The notes: generated from the sequence alone by a model not told the origin. 35,037 bases of DNA from Acidiphilium sp. (GCA_027449105.1 DAIDMG010000013.1:1-35037), one strand, 5' to 3'. Positions 26,139 to 34,586 are shown, counted from the stretch's first letter. Translations and numbers: made by a program.

Positions 26139-26743
26139 ATTCCAGTGCGCACTGAATGTTCGTGTTAAAATCTTCCTCTATCTTACATCTGATTCCAAAA
26201 AATTAAGCCCATTTTCATAACAGCAACACGGCGCGTCTGGCTGATAGCTGCTGATCGTTTGCTCGTGAACAGGTTCAACTAACACTAAATAGGCCAGTCA
26301 ACGCTAGCCGTTCTGCACAAAGCGCTAACGCGACCGCATGAGTTTAATGACTGCCAAAGGATAATCGCTACCTAATTCCGCAATTGCCATCCGACGGCCA
26401 AGTTTACAAAAAAATTCAGCAGATGGCCACGTTGAACGAGACTAGTGCGGCAGCCTGTCCCGATCGATATCATTGGCCGCTGTAGTAAATAGCCAGCCAT
26501 TCAAGACCGGCTTTCGAAAATCACTTTCTATTTGGAAGGTGAATATCATCACACGCAGACACGCCATCTCACGCACTCACCCACCAGAACACGCTTGGCA
26601 GTATCATGGTCCAGGTCTATGTGATGTCTTATTTGTGTCCGAAATACTTGTTTGTCACGAAGTTAGGTATCTCTTCGACGCCAGAGCCAATGATAACTCT
26701 AGCATGCTGCCTGCAAGATTTTCTAACATAAGAAGCCGCGGCG

Positions 26744-27517
26744 TTAGGAAGCACCAAAACACAAGAAAGGCGGATTCTCGAAGCCAGGTTTGCCGTAATG
26801 GAGCGGCCGACCATCGAACGTGACAACACGCCCGCCAGCAGCCTCGAGTACAGCCTGTGGCGCACCCGTGTCCCATTCCATGGTGCGTCCGAGGCGCGGG
26901 TAGAAATCGGCCCGCCCCTCAGCGAGCCGGCAGAATTTCAACGCCGATCCAATGTTGGTTAGATGTGCAACCTTGAAACGCGAGAGATAGCGCGCGAGGA
27001 CCGGATCGTTGGCGTAATGACGAGACGCAAAGACGGTCATACCCTCCTCAGGCACGGTTCGGACGTGAATCGGCCGCCGACCCATGGCATCGGTCACGTG
27101 AGCACCTTGACCGACAATCCCCGCATAGACCCGTCCCTCGGCTGGCGCACCGACCGCTCCGAGCTTTACCTGTCCACTAATGATTAATCCGATATTCACT
27201 GAGAATTCACCGCGCCCCGCAGCAAACTCCCGCGTACCATCAAGCGGATCGACGAGCCAAAAATGATTGCCCGGATCCGTGATGCGCCCGGCAGCAACCT
27301 CCTCTTCGGCAATGACCGGGATATCCGGCGTCGCCTCACGCAGGCCTGCGACAATGAGTTGTTCGGCGCGCGTGTCTGCAACCGTGACAGGGGATTGGTC
27401 GTCCTTGCGGTCGATCACGAAGCCGTCGCGTCGGACAGCAAGGATTTCTGCACCGGCGGCTTCAGCCAGCCGCACCGCCAGATCAAGCAAATCGGGTTCG
27501 GTAAGAAGCGTTGTCAT
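26744..27517 (-). CDS. cysQ: 3'(2'),5'-bisphosphate nucleotidase CysQ
   Basis: CysQ removes the 3'-phosphate from 3'-phosphoadenosine 5'-phosphate, a by-product of sulfate assimilation, and belongs to the inositol monophosphatase superfamily. The 257-residue product shows RKDDQSPVTVADTRAE (about 37-52), IAEEE (69-73), the metal-binding WLVDPLDGTREFAAG (about 87-101; Asp90, Asp93) and EWDTGAPQAVLEAAGG (about 214-229; Asp216). ATG 27517 is chosen because the family N-terminus follows; the frame is open further upstream, but that stretch runs antisense to pepA. The start codon lies inside the 12-bp palindrome TTGTCATGACAA. The gene is divergent from pepA. Confidence 0.94.
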   Translation of the reverse strand: MTTLLTEPDLLDLAVRLAEAAGAEILAVRRDGFVIDRKDDQSPVTVADTRAEQLIVAGLREATPDIPVIAEEEVAAGRITDPGNHFWLVDPLDGTREFAAGRGEFSVNIGLIISGQVKLGAVGAPAEGRVYAGIVGQGAHVTDAMGRRPIHVRTVPEEGMTVFASRHYANDPVLARYLSRFKVAHLTNIGSALKFCRLAEGRADFYPRLGRTMEWDTGAPQAVLEAAGGRVVTFDGRPLHYGKPGFENPPFLCFGAS

Positions 27518-27522
27518 GACAA
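27511..27522. repeat. Perfect palindrome TTGTCATGACAA, copy 1, over the cysQ start
   Basis: A perfect 12-bp palindrome covers the cysQ start codon and lies 93 bp upstream of the pepA ATG, in the divergent cysQ/pepA region (27518-27614). An identical copy occurs at 29181-29192, just after pepA. The pattern fits the loose GntR-family operator form (T-x-GT...AC-x-A). No regulator can be named. Confidence 0.4.
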
Positions 27523-27614
27523 ACGTGATACGCGAGCGCTTGGAAAACACCAAATGAGCGTGCATGGTGTAATTGAACTGCTTTAGAGGCTCAAATGCGG
27601 GAGGTTCCATTCCA

Positions 27615-29150
27615 ATGATCGATATCGATTTCTCCAAACCTGTGATGCCACGATCCGGCGCTCTTGCGCTGCTGATTCCAGAAGGTGGCGTTCTTTCAGG
27701 CTTGGCCGCTGAGCTTGACCGCGCGCTGGGCAAATCTCTGACCCGCGCTCTCGAGGTGTCATCGTTTAAGGGCGAGCATTGCCAAACCGTTGTGATCCCG
27801 GGACCCAGCAACGGGCTCAGTCGCATTGTGGTCGTCGGGCTCGGATCATTGAAGGAGATCAACGCGCACCGCGTCGAGGAAGCGGGAGCAGCAGCCGCGG
27901 CAGCGTTGAGCAGTGATCCGCATGCATACCTAGCCGCCGACGGCTTGGGCGCGGTCTTGCTGGCTCATGCCGGGATGGGAGCTCAACTGCGGTCTTACCG
28001 CTTCGACCGGTATCGCACCCGCGAGCGCGAAACAAAAAAGCCAAAATTACAGCGCGTTACCATTCTGACCGAGGACTATGCGCGGGCGCGCGCCGTCTGG
28101 ATGCCGCTTGCCGCCTTGGCGGCAGGTGTAGAACGAACGCGCGACTTGGTCTCCGAACCGGCCAATGTTCTCACACCAGCCGAATTCGCGGCTCGTGCTG
28201 CGACACTCACGGAACTCGGGGTAAAAGTTGAGATTTTTGACCAGCGGGACCTACAAAAGTTAGGCTTCGGAGCGCTCCTAGGCGTCGCGCAGGGAAGTGC
28301 CAACCCCCCGAAGATGGTGATCATGCACTGGCTCGGCGCATCCAGATCTGGAAGAGTAGGCAAATCAGGCAAGAAAGCTGTTAAGGCCAAAGCGCACGAG
28401 CCAATCGTCTTTATCGGAAAAGGGGTCACCTTCGACACGGGTGGTATCTCGATCAAGCCAGCAACCGGTATGGAGGAAATGAAGTGGGACATGGCTGGCG
28501 CGGGAGCCGTAACCGGACTGATGGCGACGCTCGCAGGACGGCAAGCGCGCGTTGACGCAATAGGGCTAATTGGGCTGGTTGAAAATATGCCTTCCGGGAC
28601 AGCGCAGCGGCCGGGCGACGTCGTCACGTCTTATTCTGGGCAGACAATTGAAGTGTTGAACACAGATGCTGAAGGACGCCTGGTGCTTGCCGACATGCTT
28701 TCTTATGCGCAGAAACGCTTTGGACCGCGCCTGATCGTCGACCTTGCGACCTTGACCGGCGCAATTGTCATTGCGCTCGGCCATGAGAATGCAGGCTTGT
28801 TTTGCAATGACGAGAAACTCTCTGCACAGATAGTGGCAGCGGGGCTCACGACTGGCGAAACGGTTTGGCCGATGCCGTTGGGTCGCGCCTATGATAAACT
28901 ACTTGATAGCGACATCGGCGATGTAAAAAACATCAGTGGCGGGCGGGGGGCAGGCGCCGTAACGGCCGCTCAATTCCTGCAGCGCTTCGTCGACACAAAA
29001 AAAACGCACCTCCCTTGGGCGCATCTCGATATCGCCGGCGTCGCTTGGTCCACCAAGGATGATGGTGTGACGCCGAAAGGCGCGACCGGATTCGGCGTTC
29101 GCCTACTCGATCGCCTAGTGGCCGAGCATTACGAGCAGAATAGTCCTTAA
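27615..29150 (+). CDS. pepA: Leucyl (cytosol) aminopeptidase, M17 family
   Basis: PepA is a hexameric two-metal aminopeptidase that removes N-terminal residues from peptides in the cytoplasm; in E. coli it also binds DNA. The 511-residue product has the N-terminal macro-like domain (1 to about 170) and the catalytic domain with VFIGKGVTFDTGGISIKP (about 265-282; Lys269, Asp274, Lys281), Asp292 in MKWDMAGAGAV and the family signature NTDAEGRLVLADML (349-362; Asp351, Glu353). Residues 241-260 form a basic insert (Lys/Arg/Gly/Ala-rich) just before the catalytic core, unusual in my recollection of the family. ATG 27615 has GGGAGG about 11 bases upstream; a TTG at 27573 is rejected. It lies between two copies of TTGTCATGACAA. 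Confidence 0.95.
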   Translation: MIDIDFSKPVMPRSGALALLIPEGGVLSGLAAELDRALGKSLTRALEVSSFKGEHCQTVVIPGPSNGLSRIVVVGLGSLKEINAHRVEEAGAAAAAALSSDPHAYLAADGLGAVLLAHAGMGAQLRSYRFDRYRTRERETKKPKLQRVTILTEDYARARAVWMPLAALAAGVERTRDLVSEPANVLTPAEFAARAATLTELGVKVEIFDQRDLQKLGFGALLGVAQGSANPPKMVIMHWLGASRSGRVGKSGKKAVKAKAHEPIVFIGKGVTFDTGGISIKPATGMEEMKWDMAGAGAVTGLMATLAGRQARVDAIGLIGLVENMPSGTAQRPGDVVTSYSGQTIEVLNTDAEGRLVLADMLSYAQKRFGPRLIVDLATLTGAIVIALGHENAGLFCNDEKLSAQIVAAGLTTGETVWPMPLGRAYDKLLDSDIGDVKNISGGRGAGAVTAAQFLQRFVDTKKTHLPWAHLDIAGVAWSTKDDGVTPKGATGFGVRLLDRLVAEHYEQNSP

Positions 29151-29164
29151 CAGAATAGCCCGTT

Positions 29165-29206
29165 ACCACCGTGGTCAGTGTTGTCATGACAACGGTGTGC
29201 GGTGGT
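29165..29206. repeat. Nested inverted repeats after pepA, with palindrome copy 2
   Basis: GTTGTCATGACAAC (29180-29193) is a perfect 14-bp palindrome containing the same 12-bp core found at the cysQ start. It is enclosed by ACCACC (29165-29170) and GGTGGT (29201-29206), which can pair. The structure lies 30 bp after the pepA stop, in the convergent gap to hldE (29151-29370), and could act as a transcription-end structure or a binding site. No T-run follows. The remainder of the gap holds nothing I can name. Confidence 0.4.
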
Positions 29207-29370
29207 GCACAACGATGAATCGAATGATGGAGGTTAATCGCGCTGGGTTTCCACAACCGTAACAATTTCCGAAATAGACGCCCGCAACGACAACATCGGT
29301 GACAATGGGATTCCGCTCCCCCCGTTGCCAGCCCGGTGACCAGAATCTGCATTAAGCCGAGAAGACCTAC

Positions 29371-30834
29371 CTATCCCCGTAGGCGCTTGACGGTGGCAGT
29401 AGTCGAGTGCCCGGGGAGCAACTCCGCAAGCATCACTTGCCCTCCCCATGATTCGACTAGGGCACCACCCACCACATTTTCATGCGTGTAATCCGCGCCT
29501 TTAATCAGCACGTCGGGTCGAATAGCCTCGATCAGATCGAGCGGCGTATCCTCGTCAAAGATGACCACAAGATCCACGCTCGCGAGCGACGCAAGCACCG
29601 CGGCGCGGGCGGCTTCCGGCTGGACGGGGCGGGTCGCTCCCTTCAAGCGACGCACCGAGGCATCCGAATTCATCCCGACAATTAGACGGTCACAGTTGGC
29701 CCGGGCTTGTTCGAACAGATGCACGTGGCCAGGATGCAGCAGATCGAAACAGCCATTCGTAAAACCAACGCGCCAACCACGCTGGCGCCACCGTTCAGCG
29801 GCTTCCGCAGCAGCTGCGTAGACGACTACTTTTCGTAACGCCCCACCGGCTGGTTTGATCGCATCACGCAGATCACTCGGTCTGGCAACTGCGGTCCCGA
29901 CCTTGCCTACAACGAGCCCGGCTGCAATGTTGGCAAGACGGCAGGCAACCGGCAATGGTAATCCCGCCGCTATTCCAGCAGCGATGGTCGCAACAACCGT
30001 ATCGCCGGCACCAGACACGTCATAAACTTCTGGCGCCTCAGCTGGATAATGCCGCACGAAACCGGCGTTGGTAACTAACGTCATACCATCTTCTGAGCGG
30101 GTGACCAGCATTGCGCCGAATTGAAGGCGCTCGATCAGTGACTTCGATATAGAAACCATTTGGTCTTCCGACTCGAATTGACAACCTGACGCCTCGGCAA
30201 GTTCGCGGCGATTGGGAGTTATCAGATCGGCACCGGCATAATGCGACCATTCTTGTCCTTTCGGGTCAACCACGACGGTCCGGCCTATCGCCTTTGCGGT
30301 ACTGATCAGTTGGCGTACGACCTCGGGCGCCAAAACGCCCTTGCGATAGTCTGAAAGAATGGTCACCGATGTTGCGGCCATCGCATCCGCCGCAATCTTT
30401 ACGAGACGCTCACCCAGTTTTTCGGGGAGTGTTCTTGCAAATTCGCGATCTGCACGGATCAGATGCTGTCCTGCCGCGATGTAACGGGTTTTCACCGTGG
30501 TAGCACGGCCGTTTTCCACTAGCAGCCACGGCTCCACATTGGGTTGGCCACCGATCAAGCCGGTCAGGTCGGAACCTTCCTGATCATCACCAACAACTGA
30601 AATGAAAGCCACAGCGGCATCGAGGGCCGTGAGATTGCGGACCACATTGCCAGCACCGCCGGGCATCGCTATTTCACGGCTAACATTGAAGATCGGCACC
30701 GGCGCCTCCGGACTGATCCGGTCCACTTGACCGTAGACATATCGATCAAGCATTAGGTCACCGACGACCAGAACGTTGGCGCGAGCCAGCCTTGCTACCG
30801 CCTCAATCAGATCCCCGTCCTGTGCCTCGCTCAT
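29371..30834 (-). CDS. hldE: Bifunctional heptose 7-phosphate kinase / heptose 1-phosphate adenylyltransferase
   Basis: HldE performs two steps of ADP-heptose synthesis for the lipopolysaccharide inner core. The 487-residue protein has an N-terminal ribokinase-like kinase (1 to about 325): VVGDLMLDRYVYGQVDRISPE (split about 23-43), PGGAGNVVRN, and GAGDTV with catalytic Asp278. The C-terminal cytidylyltransferase-like domain (about 353-487) shows the nucleotide motif FTNGCFDLLHPGHVHLF (about 358-374), GMNSDASVRRLKG and LIKGADYTHENVVGG. Both domains are complete. The gene is divergent from hslO (80 bp) and convergent with pepA. The companion genes for isomerase, phosphatase and epimerase (gmhA, gmhB, hldD) are not in the window. 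Confidence 0.96.
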   Translation of the reverse strand: MSEAQDGDLIEAVARLARANVLVVGDLMLDRYVYGQVDRISPEAPVPIFNVSREIAMPGGAGNVVRNLTALDAAVAFISVVGDDQEGSDLTGLIGGQPNVEPWLLVENGRATTVKTRYIAAGQHLIRADREFARTLPEKLGERLVKIAADAMAATSVTILSDYRKGVLAPEVVRQLISTAKAIGRTVVVDPKGQEWSHYAGADLITPNRRELAEASGCQFESEDQMVSISKSLIERLQFGAMLVTRSEDGMTLVTNAGFVRHYPAEAPEVYDVSGAGDTVVATIAAGIAAGLPLPVACRLANIAAGLVVGKVGTAVARPSDLRDAIKPAGGALRKVVVYAAAAEAAERWRQRGWRVGFTNGCFDLLHPGHVHLFEQARANCDRLIVGMNSDASVRRLKGATRPVQPEAARAAVLASLASVDLVVIFDEDTPLDLIEAIRPDVLIKGADYTHENVVGGALVESWGGQVMLAELLPGHSTTATVKRLRG

Positions 30835-30914
30835 ACGTTATCGCTAGCTTGCCCACACGCTTCCGGCAAGCCAGACGATAGCAAAACGGCTGTCGAACCT
30901 CTATCTAAGGCATA

Positions 30915-31916
30915 ATGACCGCGATACCCGACTTCCTCGATCGTAGCCGCCCCAACGTCCCGGATCTCTCCGTGCCGCGAGGTGTAACGCCGTTTTTCCT
31001 GCCCAAACGCCCCGTGCGTGGCAGGCTGGTCCGATTAGGTCCGCTCGCCGATGCACTGCTCACCCGGCATGACCACCCTGCGCCGGTGAGGACCCTCCTT
31101 GGCGAGGCCCTGGCATTGGTGGCAGGGCTGGCGACAGCGCTCAAGTTCTCGGGCTCGTTTTCGCTCCAAGCTAAAGGTAACGGTGGGATACCTATGCTCC
31201 TAGCGGATTGTACCGAGGCCGGAGCGCTTCGGGGGTATGCCCGGATCGCAGAAAATGTCGAGATCCCGCAACAAAAATCCGCCCGGGAGCTTATGGGGGA
31301 CGGCTATCTGGCATTCACGGTTGACCAAGGCCCCAACACGGAGCGGCATCAAGGCATCGTTGCGTTGAACGGTGAAACACTGGCCGAGATGGCGTTGCAT
31401 TACTTCGCAACCAGCGAGCAGTTGCCTTGCGCTATCCACTTGGCCTGCGCCGACACCCGCGTCGGCTGGCGTGCGTCGGCTCTGGTTCTAGAACGGATCG
31501 CAGGCACCGGCGGAATTGACCCTGCCTTGTCAGACGACCAGCAGGAAGATGCTTGGCACACGGCGAAAGTTCTCGCAGCAACGATCAGCACAGAAGAATT
31601 GCTCGATGACGAGTTGCCCGTCACACAAGTACTCTATCGCCTCTTTCATGGCGAAGGCGTTGCTGTGGGCCGACCACGACCGCTCACCTATGGATGCCGC
31701 TGCTCACGCGCGCGACTGGCGGATGTGCTCGAGAAATTCTCGCCAGAAGACCTCGACCACATGACGATCGACGGTGCTGTTACGATGACATGTGAGTTTT
31801 GCAACGTCGATTTTCGCTTTCCTAGGATCCCCGGGGATCACCGCGTTTCCAGATCAACCTCTCCCGTTGTAGAGTCAGAAACGCGAAATACGATGAGGAC
31901 ATCCGATGACGATTGA
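30915..31916 (+). CDS. hslO: Redox-regulated chaperone Hsp33
   Basis: Hsp33 is a cytoplasmic holdase switched on by oxidation. The 333-residue product has the N-terminal substrate-binding domain (including VRGRLVRLG, LLGEALALVAGLATALKFSGSFSLQ and LLADCTEAGALRGYAR) and the C-terminal zinc switch with Cys261, Cys263, Cys293 and Cys296 (C-x-C, 29 residues, C-x-x-C), matching the family spacing of about 27-32. Length is slightly above the usual 290-300 because of extensions at both ends; the last 30 or so residues (after RFPRI) look unstructured. It overlaps the following lipoprotein gene by 11 bp. Confidence 0.95.
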   Translation: MTAIPDFLDRSRPNVPDLSVPRGVTPFFLPKRPVRGRLVRLGPLADALLTRHDHPAPVRTLLGEALALVAGLATALKFSGSFSLQAKGNGGIPMLLADCTEAGALRGYARIAENVEIPQQKSARELMGDGYLAFTVDQGPNTERHQGIVALNGETLAEMALHYFATSEQLPCAIHLACADTRVGWRASALVLERIAGTGGIDPALSDDQQEDAWHTAKVLAATISTEELLDDELPVTQVLYRLFHGEGVAVGRPRPLTYGCRCSRARLADVLEKFSPEDLDHMTIDGAVTMTCEFCNVDFRFPRIPGDHRVSRSTSPVVESETRNTMRTSDDD

Positions 31917-32562
31917 ACGACGCAATTTTCTTGCTTTGGCAGCGCTGGCCATATTACCGATCAGCCTGTCCGCGTGCTCGGGTTCCGCACCAGTGGAAAC
32001 AAATTTTCCCCCCCTTAACTATTCTTACCTGCCACCCATGACGCTAAAAGTGGCAAGCGTTCGCATTCGGAATGAGTACGTACCCAGCCCCGGAGCTGCA
32101 TCGCTCATCGCTGAAGCCCCCGAAGCTCCGGCCTTGGTTCTTGAAAAGATGGCGCATGACCGGCTCATGGCGAACGGCAGTCCGGGCATGGCCACCTTTG
32201 TGATCAAGCGCGCCTCTCTCAACGAGGTGAACGGACAACTTGTTAGTACCATGACAGTTGAATTAAATGTTCGAACACCCGATGGTCAGCGGGTAGGGTA
32301 TGCTGATGCCTCCGTTTCACGAAGCGTCACTGCGCCATCTCAGAACGATGGCGCGGCGGCAATGCGCGCTGCCCTTTACAACCTGATTAAAGCAACGATG
32401 GCGGACATGAACGTCCAGTTTCAGTATCAAGTCCAAAAAAGCCTCTCGGATTGGCTTGCTTACATGCCTACCGGGGAGATCGGAGGTAACGTTATTGGAG
32501 CCCCGAAAAATCCCGGTATGGGCGGGATTTCTACCCAACCCTTAAGCGCGCCCAATCCCTGA
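31906..32562 (+). CDS. Predicted outer-membrane lipoprotein of unknown function
   Basis: The 218-residue product has a lipoprotein signal: MTIERRNFLALAALAILPIS, then the lipobox LSAC with Cys24 (followed by Ser, which favours the outer membrane). The mature part contains LKVASVRIRNEYVP, ALVLEKMAHDRLMANGSPGMATFVIKRASL and a region with TVELNVRTPDGQRVGYADASVSRSV, an alternating pattern suggesting beta structure, then a helical DGAAAMRAALYNLIKATMADMN stretch. I do not recognise the family with certainty; similar lipoproteins occur in Acetobacteraceae. A GAGGA lies 6 bases before the ATG. It starts inside the hslO end and stops 1 bp before the convergent xerC stop. Confidence 0.85.
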   Translation: MTIERRNFLALAALAILPISLSACSGSAPVETNFPPLNYSYLPPMTLKVASVRIRNEYVPSPGAASLIAEAPEAPALVLEKMAHDRLMANGSPGMATFVIKRASLNEVNGQLVSTMTVELNVRTPDGQRVGYADASVSRSVTAPSQNDGAAAMRAALYNLIKATMADMNVQFQYQVQKSLSDWLAYMPTGEIGGNVIGAPKNPGMGGISTQPLSAPNP

Positions 32563-32563
32563 G

Positions 32564-33529
32564 CTAGCGCTTACCTGCCCGCGGATGGGTCTTCCGCCAC
32601 ACCGCAAGTAGACTTGTCTCGTCAAGCGCCGTGTATCGCTGAGTTGTGGAAAGGCTGGCATGGCCGAGCATTTCCTGGATCGATCGCAGGTCGGTACCAG
32701 CAGCAAGAAGATGCGTTGCGAAGGAATGACGAAGAGCATGCGGAGTTGCGTGTTCCGGTAAACCATGCAAGCGGCGGAAGTGACGGAGGTGTCGCTGCAC
32801 GACGCCCGGATTCAGCCGCTTACCGTGAACTCCAATAAACAACGGTGCGTCCGGCCGGGGTGTCGGATGCTGACTGCGCCACGCATCGATAGCAGCGCGG
32901 ACCGCAGTCAGAAGCGGTACCAGCCGCTCTTTGCCGCCCTTGCCACATACAAGCAATGGCGCTCCCGGATTTGGCACGTCGCGCAAATTCAGTGACAGTG
33001 CCTCTGCAATACGCAACCCCGAACCATAAAGCAGCGCCATCAACGCTGTATCGCGCGCCGCCATCGCCCCGCTTTGCTCACCGATCGCTGCGACAATTCG
33101 CTGCGCATCCTCAACCTTGAGCGCACGCGGCAGCGGTCGCCTTGCTCGCGGTGAAGCGACTAGCTTTAGTGCCATGTTGTTAACGCCACGGGTGCGGTTG
33201 AGAAAAAGAAAGAAACTTCGAATCGCTGCAAGTTTCTTGGCCCGCGTGGCTGGGCCAATCCTAGCCGAGGCTCGTTCTGCGAAATAGGCCCGAAAATCGG
33301 CAACGCCGAGCGTTGCAAATTCATCGACACCCGGCTCGTCGCCGAAATGACGAATGAGAAAACCAAAGAATTCGAGAAGATCAGCGCTATAGGTGCTGAC
33401 AGTCTTTGCCCCGGCGCGGCGTTCGCCGGCGAGCCATGCTAGGTACTCGCCGTGCAGAGCAGGCAATACGTCGTTCTTGTCAGCTAAACCGGCAAGCTCA
33501 CCGTTACTCCCGGGTTGCGAGACCGACAT
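32564..33529 (-). CDS. xerC: Tyrosine recombinase XerC
   Basis: XerC, with XerD, resolves chromosome dimers at dif. The 321-residue product has an N-terminal SAM-like core-binding domain (about 20-120) and the catalytic domain with the full tyrosine-recombinase set: Arg173 (YGSGLRIAEAL), Lys197 (GKGGKERLVP), His264 and Arg267 (PHALRHSFATHLL), His290 (MLGHASLSTTQ) and Tyr299 (RYT). The ATG at 33529 is chosen; two TTG codons lie directly before it in frame. The gene overlaps the 3' end of exbD by 26 bp, so the start could be further in, but the N-terminal residues before LHGEYLAWL fit the family. No sign of an integrase on a mobile element; neighbours are core genes. Confidence 0.94.
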   Translation of the reverse strand: MSVSQPGSNGELAGLADKNDVLPALHGEYLAWLAGERRAGAKTVSTYSADLLEFFGFLIRHFGDEPGVDEFATLGVADFRAYFAERASARIGPATRAKKLAAIRSFFLFLNRTRGVNNMALKLVASPRARRPLPRALKVEDAQRIVAAIGEQSGAMAARDTALMALLYGSGLRIAEALSLNLRDVPNPGAPLLVCGKGGKERLVPLLTAVRAAIDAWRSQHPTPRPDAPLFIGVHGKRLNPGVVQRHLRHFRRLHGLPEHATPHALRHSFATHLLAAGTDLRSIQEMLGHASLSTTQRYTALDETSLLAVWRKTHPRAGKR

Positions 33530-33908
33530 CAACAATGCCTGATTTGCGAAGCATATTCATTACCTGCATGACTTTCTCGTAGCGAACAGATCGGTCGGCC
33601 GCAACAATAACATTGACCTTCCGGCCGGCCTCAATCAGCCGGGTTAGATACTTCGCAAGGCCAGAATTAGTCACTTCCGTGTCGCTTACAAAAAGGTCTC
33701 CTTGTCGATCAATTATAATGACAACCTTCGTCGGAGCGAGCTGCCTAGCAGCCGTCGCATCAGGCAACTTCAACCTAATTCCTGAATCAGGAATCATTTT
33801 CAGCACCACCATGACGAAAAAGACGAGAAGAAACATCATGATGTCGATCATTGGCACCACTTCGAGCCGGGGTCGGTCACGATGCAGCAGATCGCGTCGG
33901 CGCTTCAC
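33504..33908 (-). CDS. ExbD/TolR-family biopolymer transport protein
   Basis: The 134-residue product has a short basic N-terminus (MKRRRDLLHRDRPR), one membrane helix with the essential Asp (VPMIDIMMFLLVFFVMVVL, about 18-36) and a periplasmic domain with KLPDATAARQLAPTKVVIIIDRQGDLFV and the end VMNMLRKSGIVDVGLAT. These proteins, with ExbB/TolQ, form proton-driven motors powering TonB or Tol systems. Which partner (TonB, TolA or other) is used cannot be told, because no tonB or tolA is in the window. It follows exbB after 3 bp. Confidence 0.93.
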   Translation of the reverse strand: MKRRRDLLHRDRPRLEVVPMIDIMMFLLVFFVMVVLKMIPDSGIRLKLPDATAARQLAPTKVVIIIDRQGDLFVSDTEVTNSGLAKYLTRLIEAGRKVNVIVAADRSVRYEKVMQVMNMLRKSGIVDVGLATRE

Positions 33909-33911
33909 GAT

Positions 33912-34586
33912 TCAGGCTCCGCTCTTCGCATACCGATTTGGCCGCGCAATAATCGTCTCGCTGCCTTGCCCTGAAGACAGGCCACGCGAGTGCAGACGAT
34001 TGATTAAGGCTACCTTGGTCAGGTCGAGTTGCTGAACAATTTGGCGGCTTAACGAATTAAAATAATTTACAAAATATACAGCAACGATCGCTATAAGAAG
34101 TCCCGCCGCGGTGGAAACAAGAGCCCCTGCGATACCTCCGGTGATCTTCTCCGGACCGCCGGCGCGCGAGAGCACATTAAACGCCTGGATCATGCCTATG
34201 ACCGTACCGAATAAGCCAAGCAATGGCGCAATAGTCACTGACGTATCCAAGATCCAGAGCCGACGCGTAACATGTGGAATCGAATCCATAATTTCTTCTT
34301 CAAGGTGGTTTTCCAACTCGTCTGCCGATTCGCCGAGTGACGCCAATGCGGTTGCAATGAGGTGTCCTTGCAACGTCTGCCCGTACGCTTCCCCAAGGTC
34401 GCGCAGGCCCTCGAAATTACGGTAGCCGATCTGCCGTAGCTTCCGATGAAGCTGCGTTCCCTCATCGACCGTGCGTTTGAGAAGCCACCAGCGATCAATC
34501 GCAACAATTAAGGTAGCCAACAACAGAAGTGGCATAAAAGCAAGCAGGCCACCAGTTAGAAAAACGAGCCGAATGATCTCCTGCAT
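33912..34586 (-). CDS. ExbB/TolQ/MotA-family proton channel protein
   Basis: The 224-residue product shows three membrane helices (about 5-30; about 115-141, including TSVTIAPLLGLFGTVIGMIQ; about 155-180, including GGIAGALVSTAAGLLIAIVA), the typical ExbB/TolQ topology with a long cytoplasmic loop between helices 1 and 2. ATG 34586 is preceded by GGAGGGAGG, a near-perfect ribosome site; a longer frame to 34658 is rejected. exbD follows. An ABC ATPase gene ends 75 bp upstream on the same strand. Confidence 0.94.
   Translation of the reverse strand: MQEIIRLVFLTGGLLAFMPLLLLATLIVAIDRWWLLKRTVDEGTQLHRKLRQIGYRNFEGLRDLGEAYGQTLQGHLIATALASLGESADELENHLEEEIMDSIPHVTRRLWILDTSVTIAPLLGLFGTVIGMIQAFNVLSRAGGPEKITGGIAGALVSTAAGLLIAIVAVYFVNYFNSLSRQIVQQLDLTKVALINRLHSRGLSSGQGSETIIARPNRYAKSGA

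Larger units (their letters stand above)
25888..26743. other. Long AT-richer gap with no recognised gene
   Basis: About 856 bp separate tatD from the 3' end of cysQ. From about 26080 on, the base composition is visibly more AT-rich than the flanking genes. Frames are short: plus-strand frames at 25935-26168 and 26473-26823 lack any family resemblance, and the latter runs into cysQ in antisense. I read both strands for remnants of metG or holB, which often neighbour tatD, and for IS or tRNA signatures, and found none. The minus-strand promoter of tatD and a possible operator (26114-26138) should lie here. It may be decayed or acquired DNA. Confidence 0.5.

Noticed and set aside
25935-26168. 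77-codon plus-strand frame upstream of tatD
   Set aside because: No recognisable motifs; probably chance.
26473-26823. 116-codon plus-strand frame in the AT-rich gap
   Set aside because: Unlike any known protein, runs antisense into the end of cysQ, and no ribosome site is seen.
32564-33529. XerC-like recombinase as a sign of an integrated element
   Set aside because: It is flanked by core genes, has chromosomal XerC features, and no att-like direct repeats or other mobile genes are nearby.
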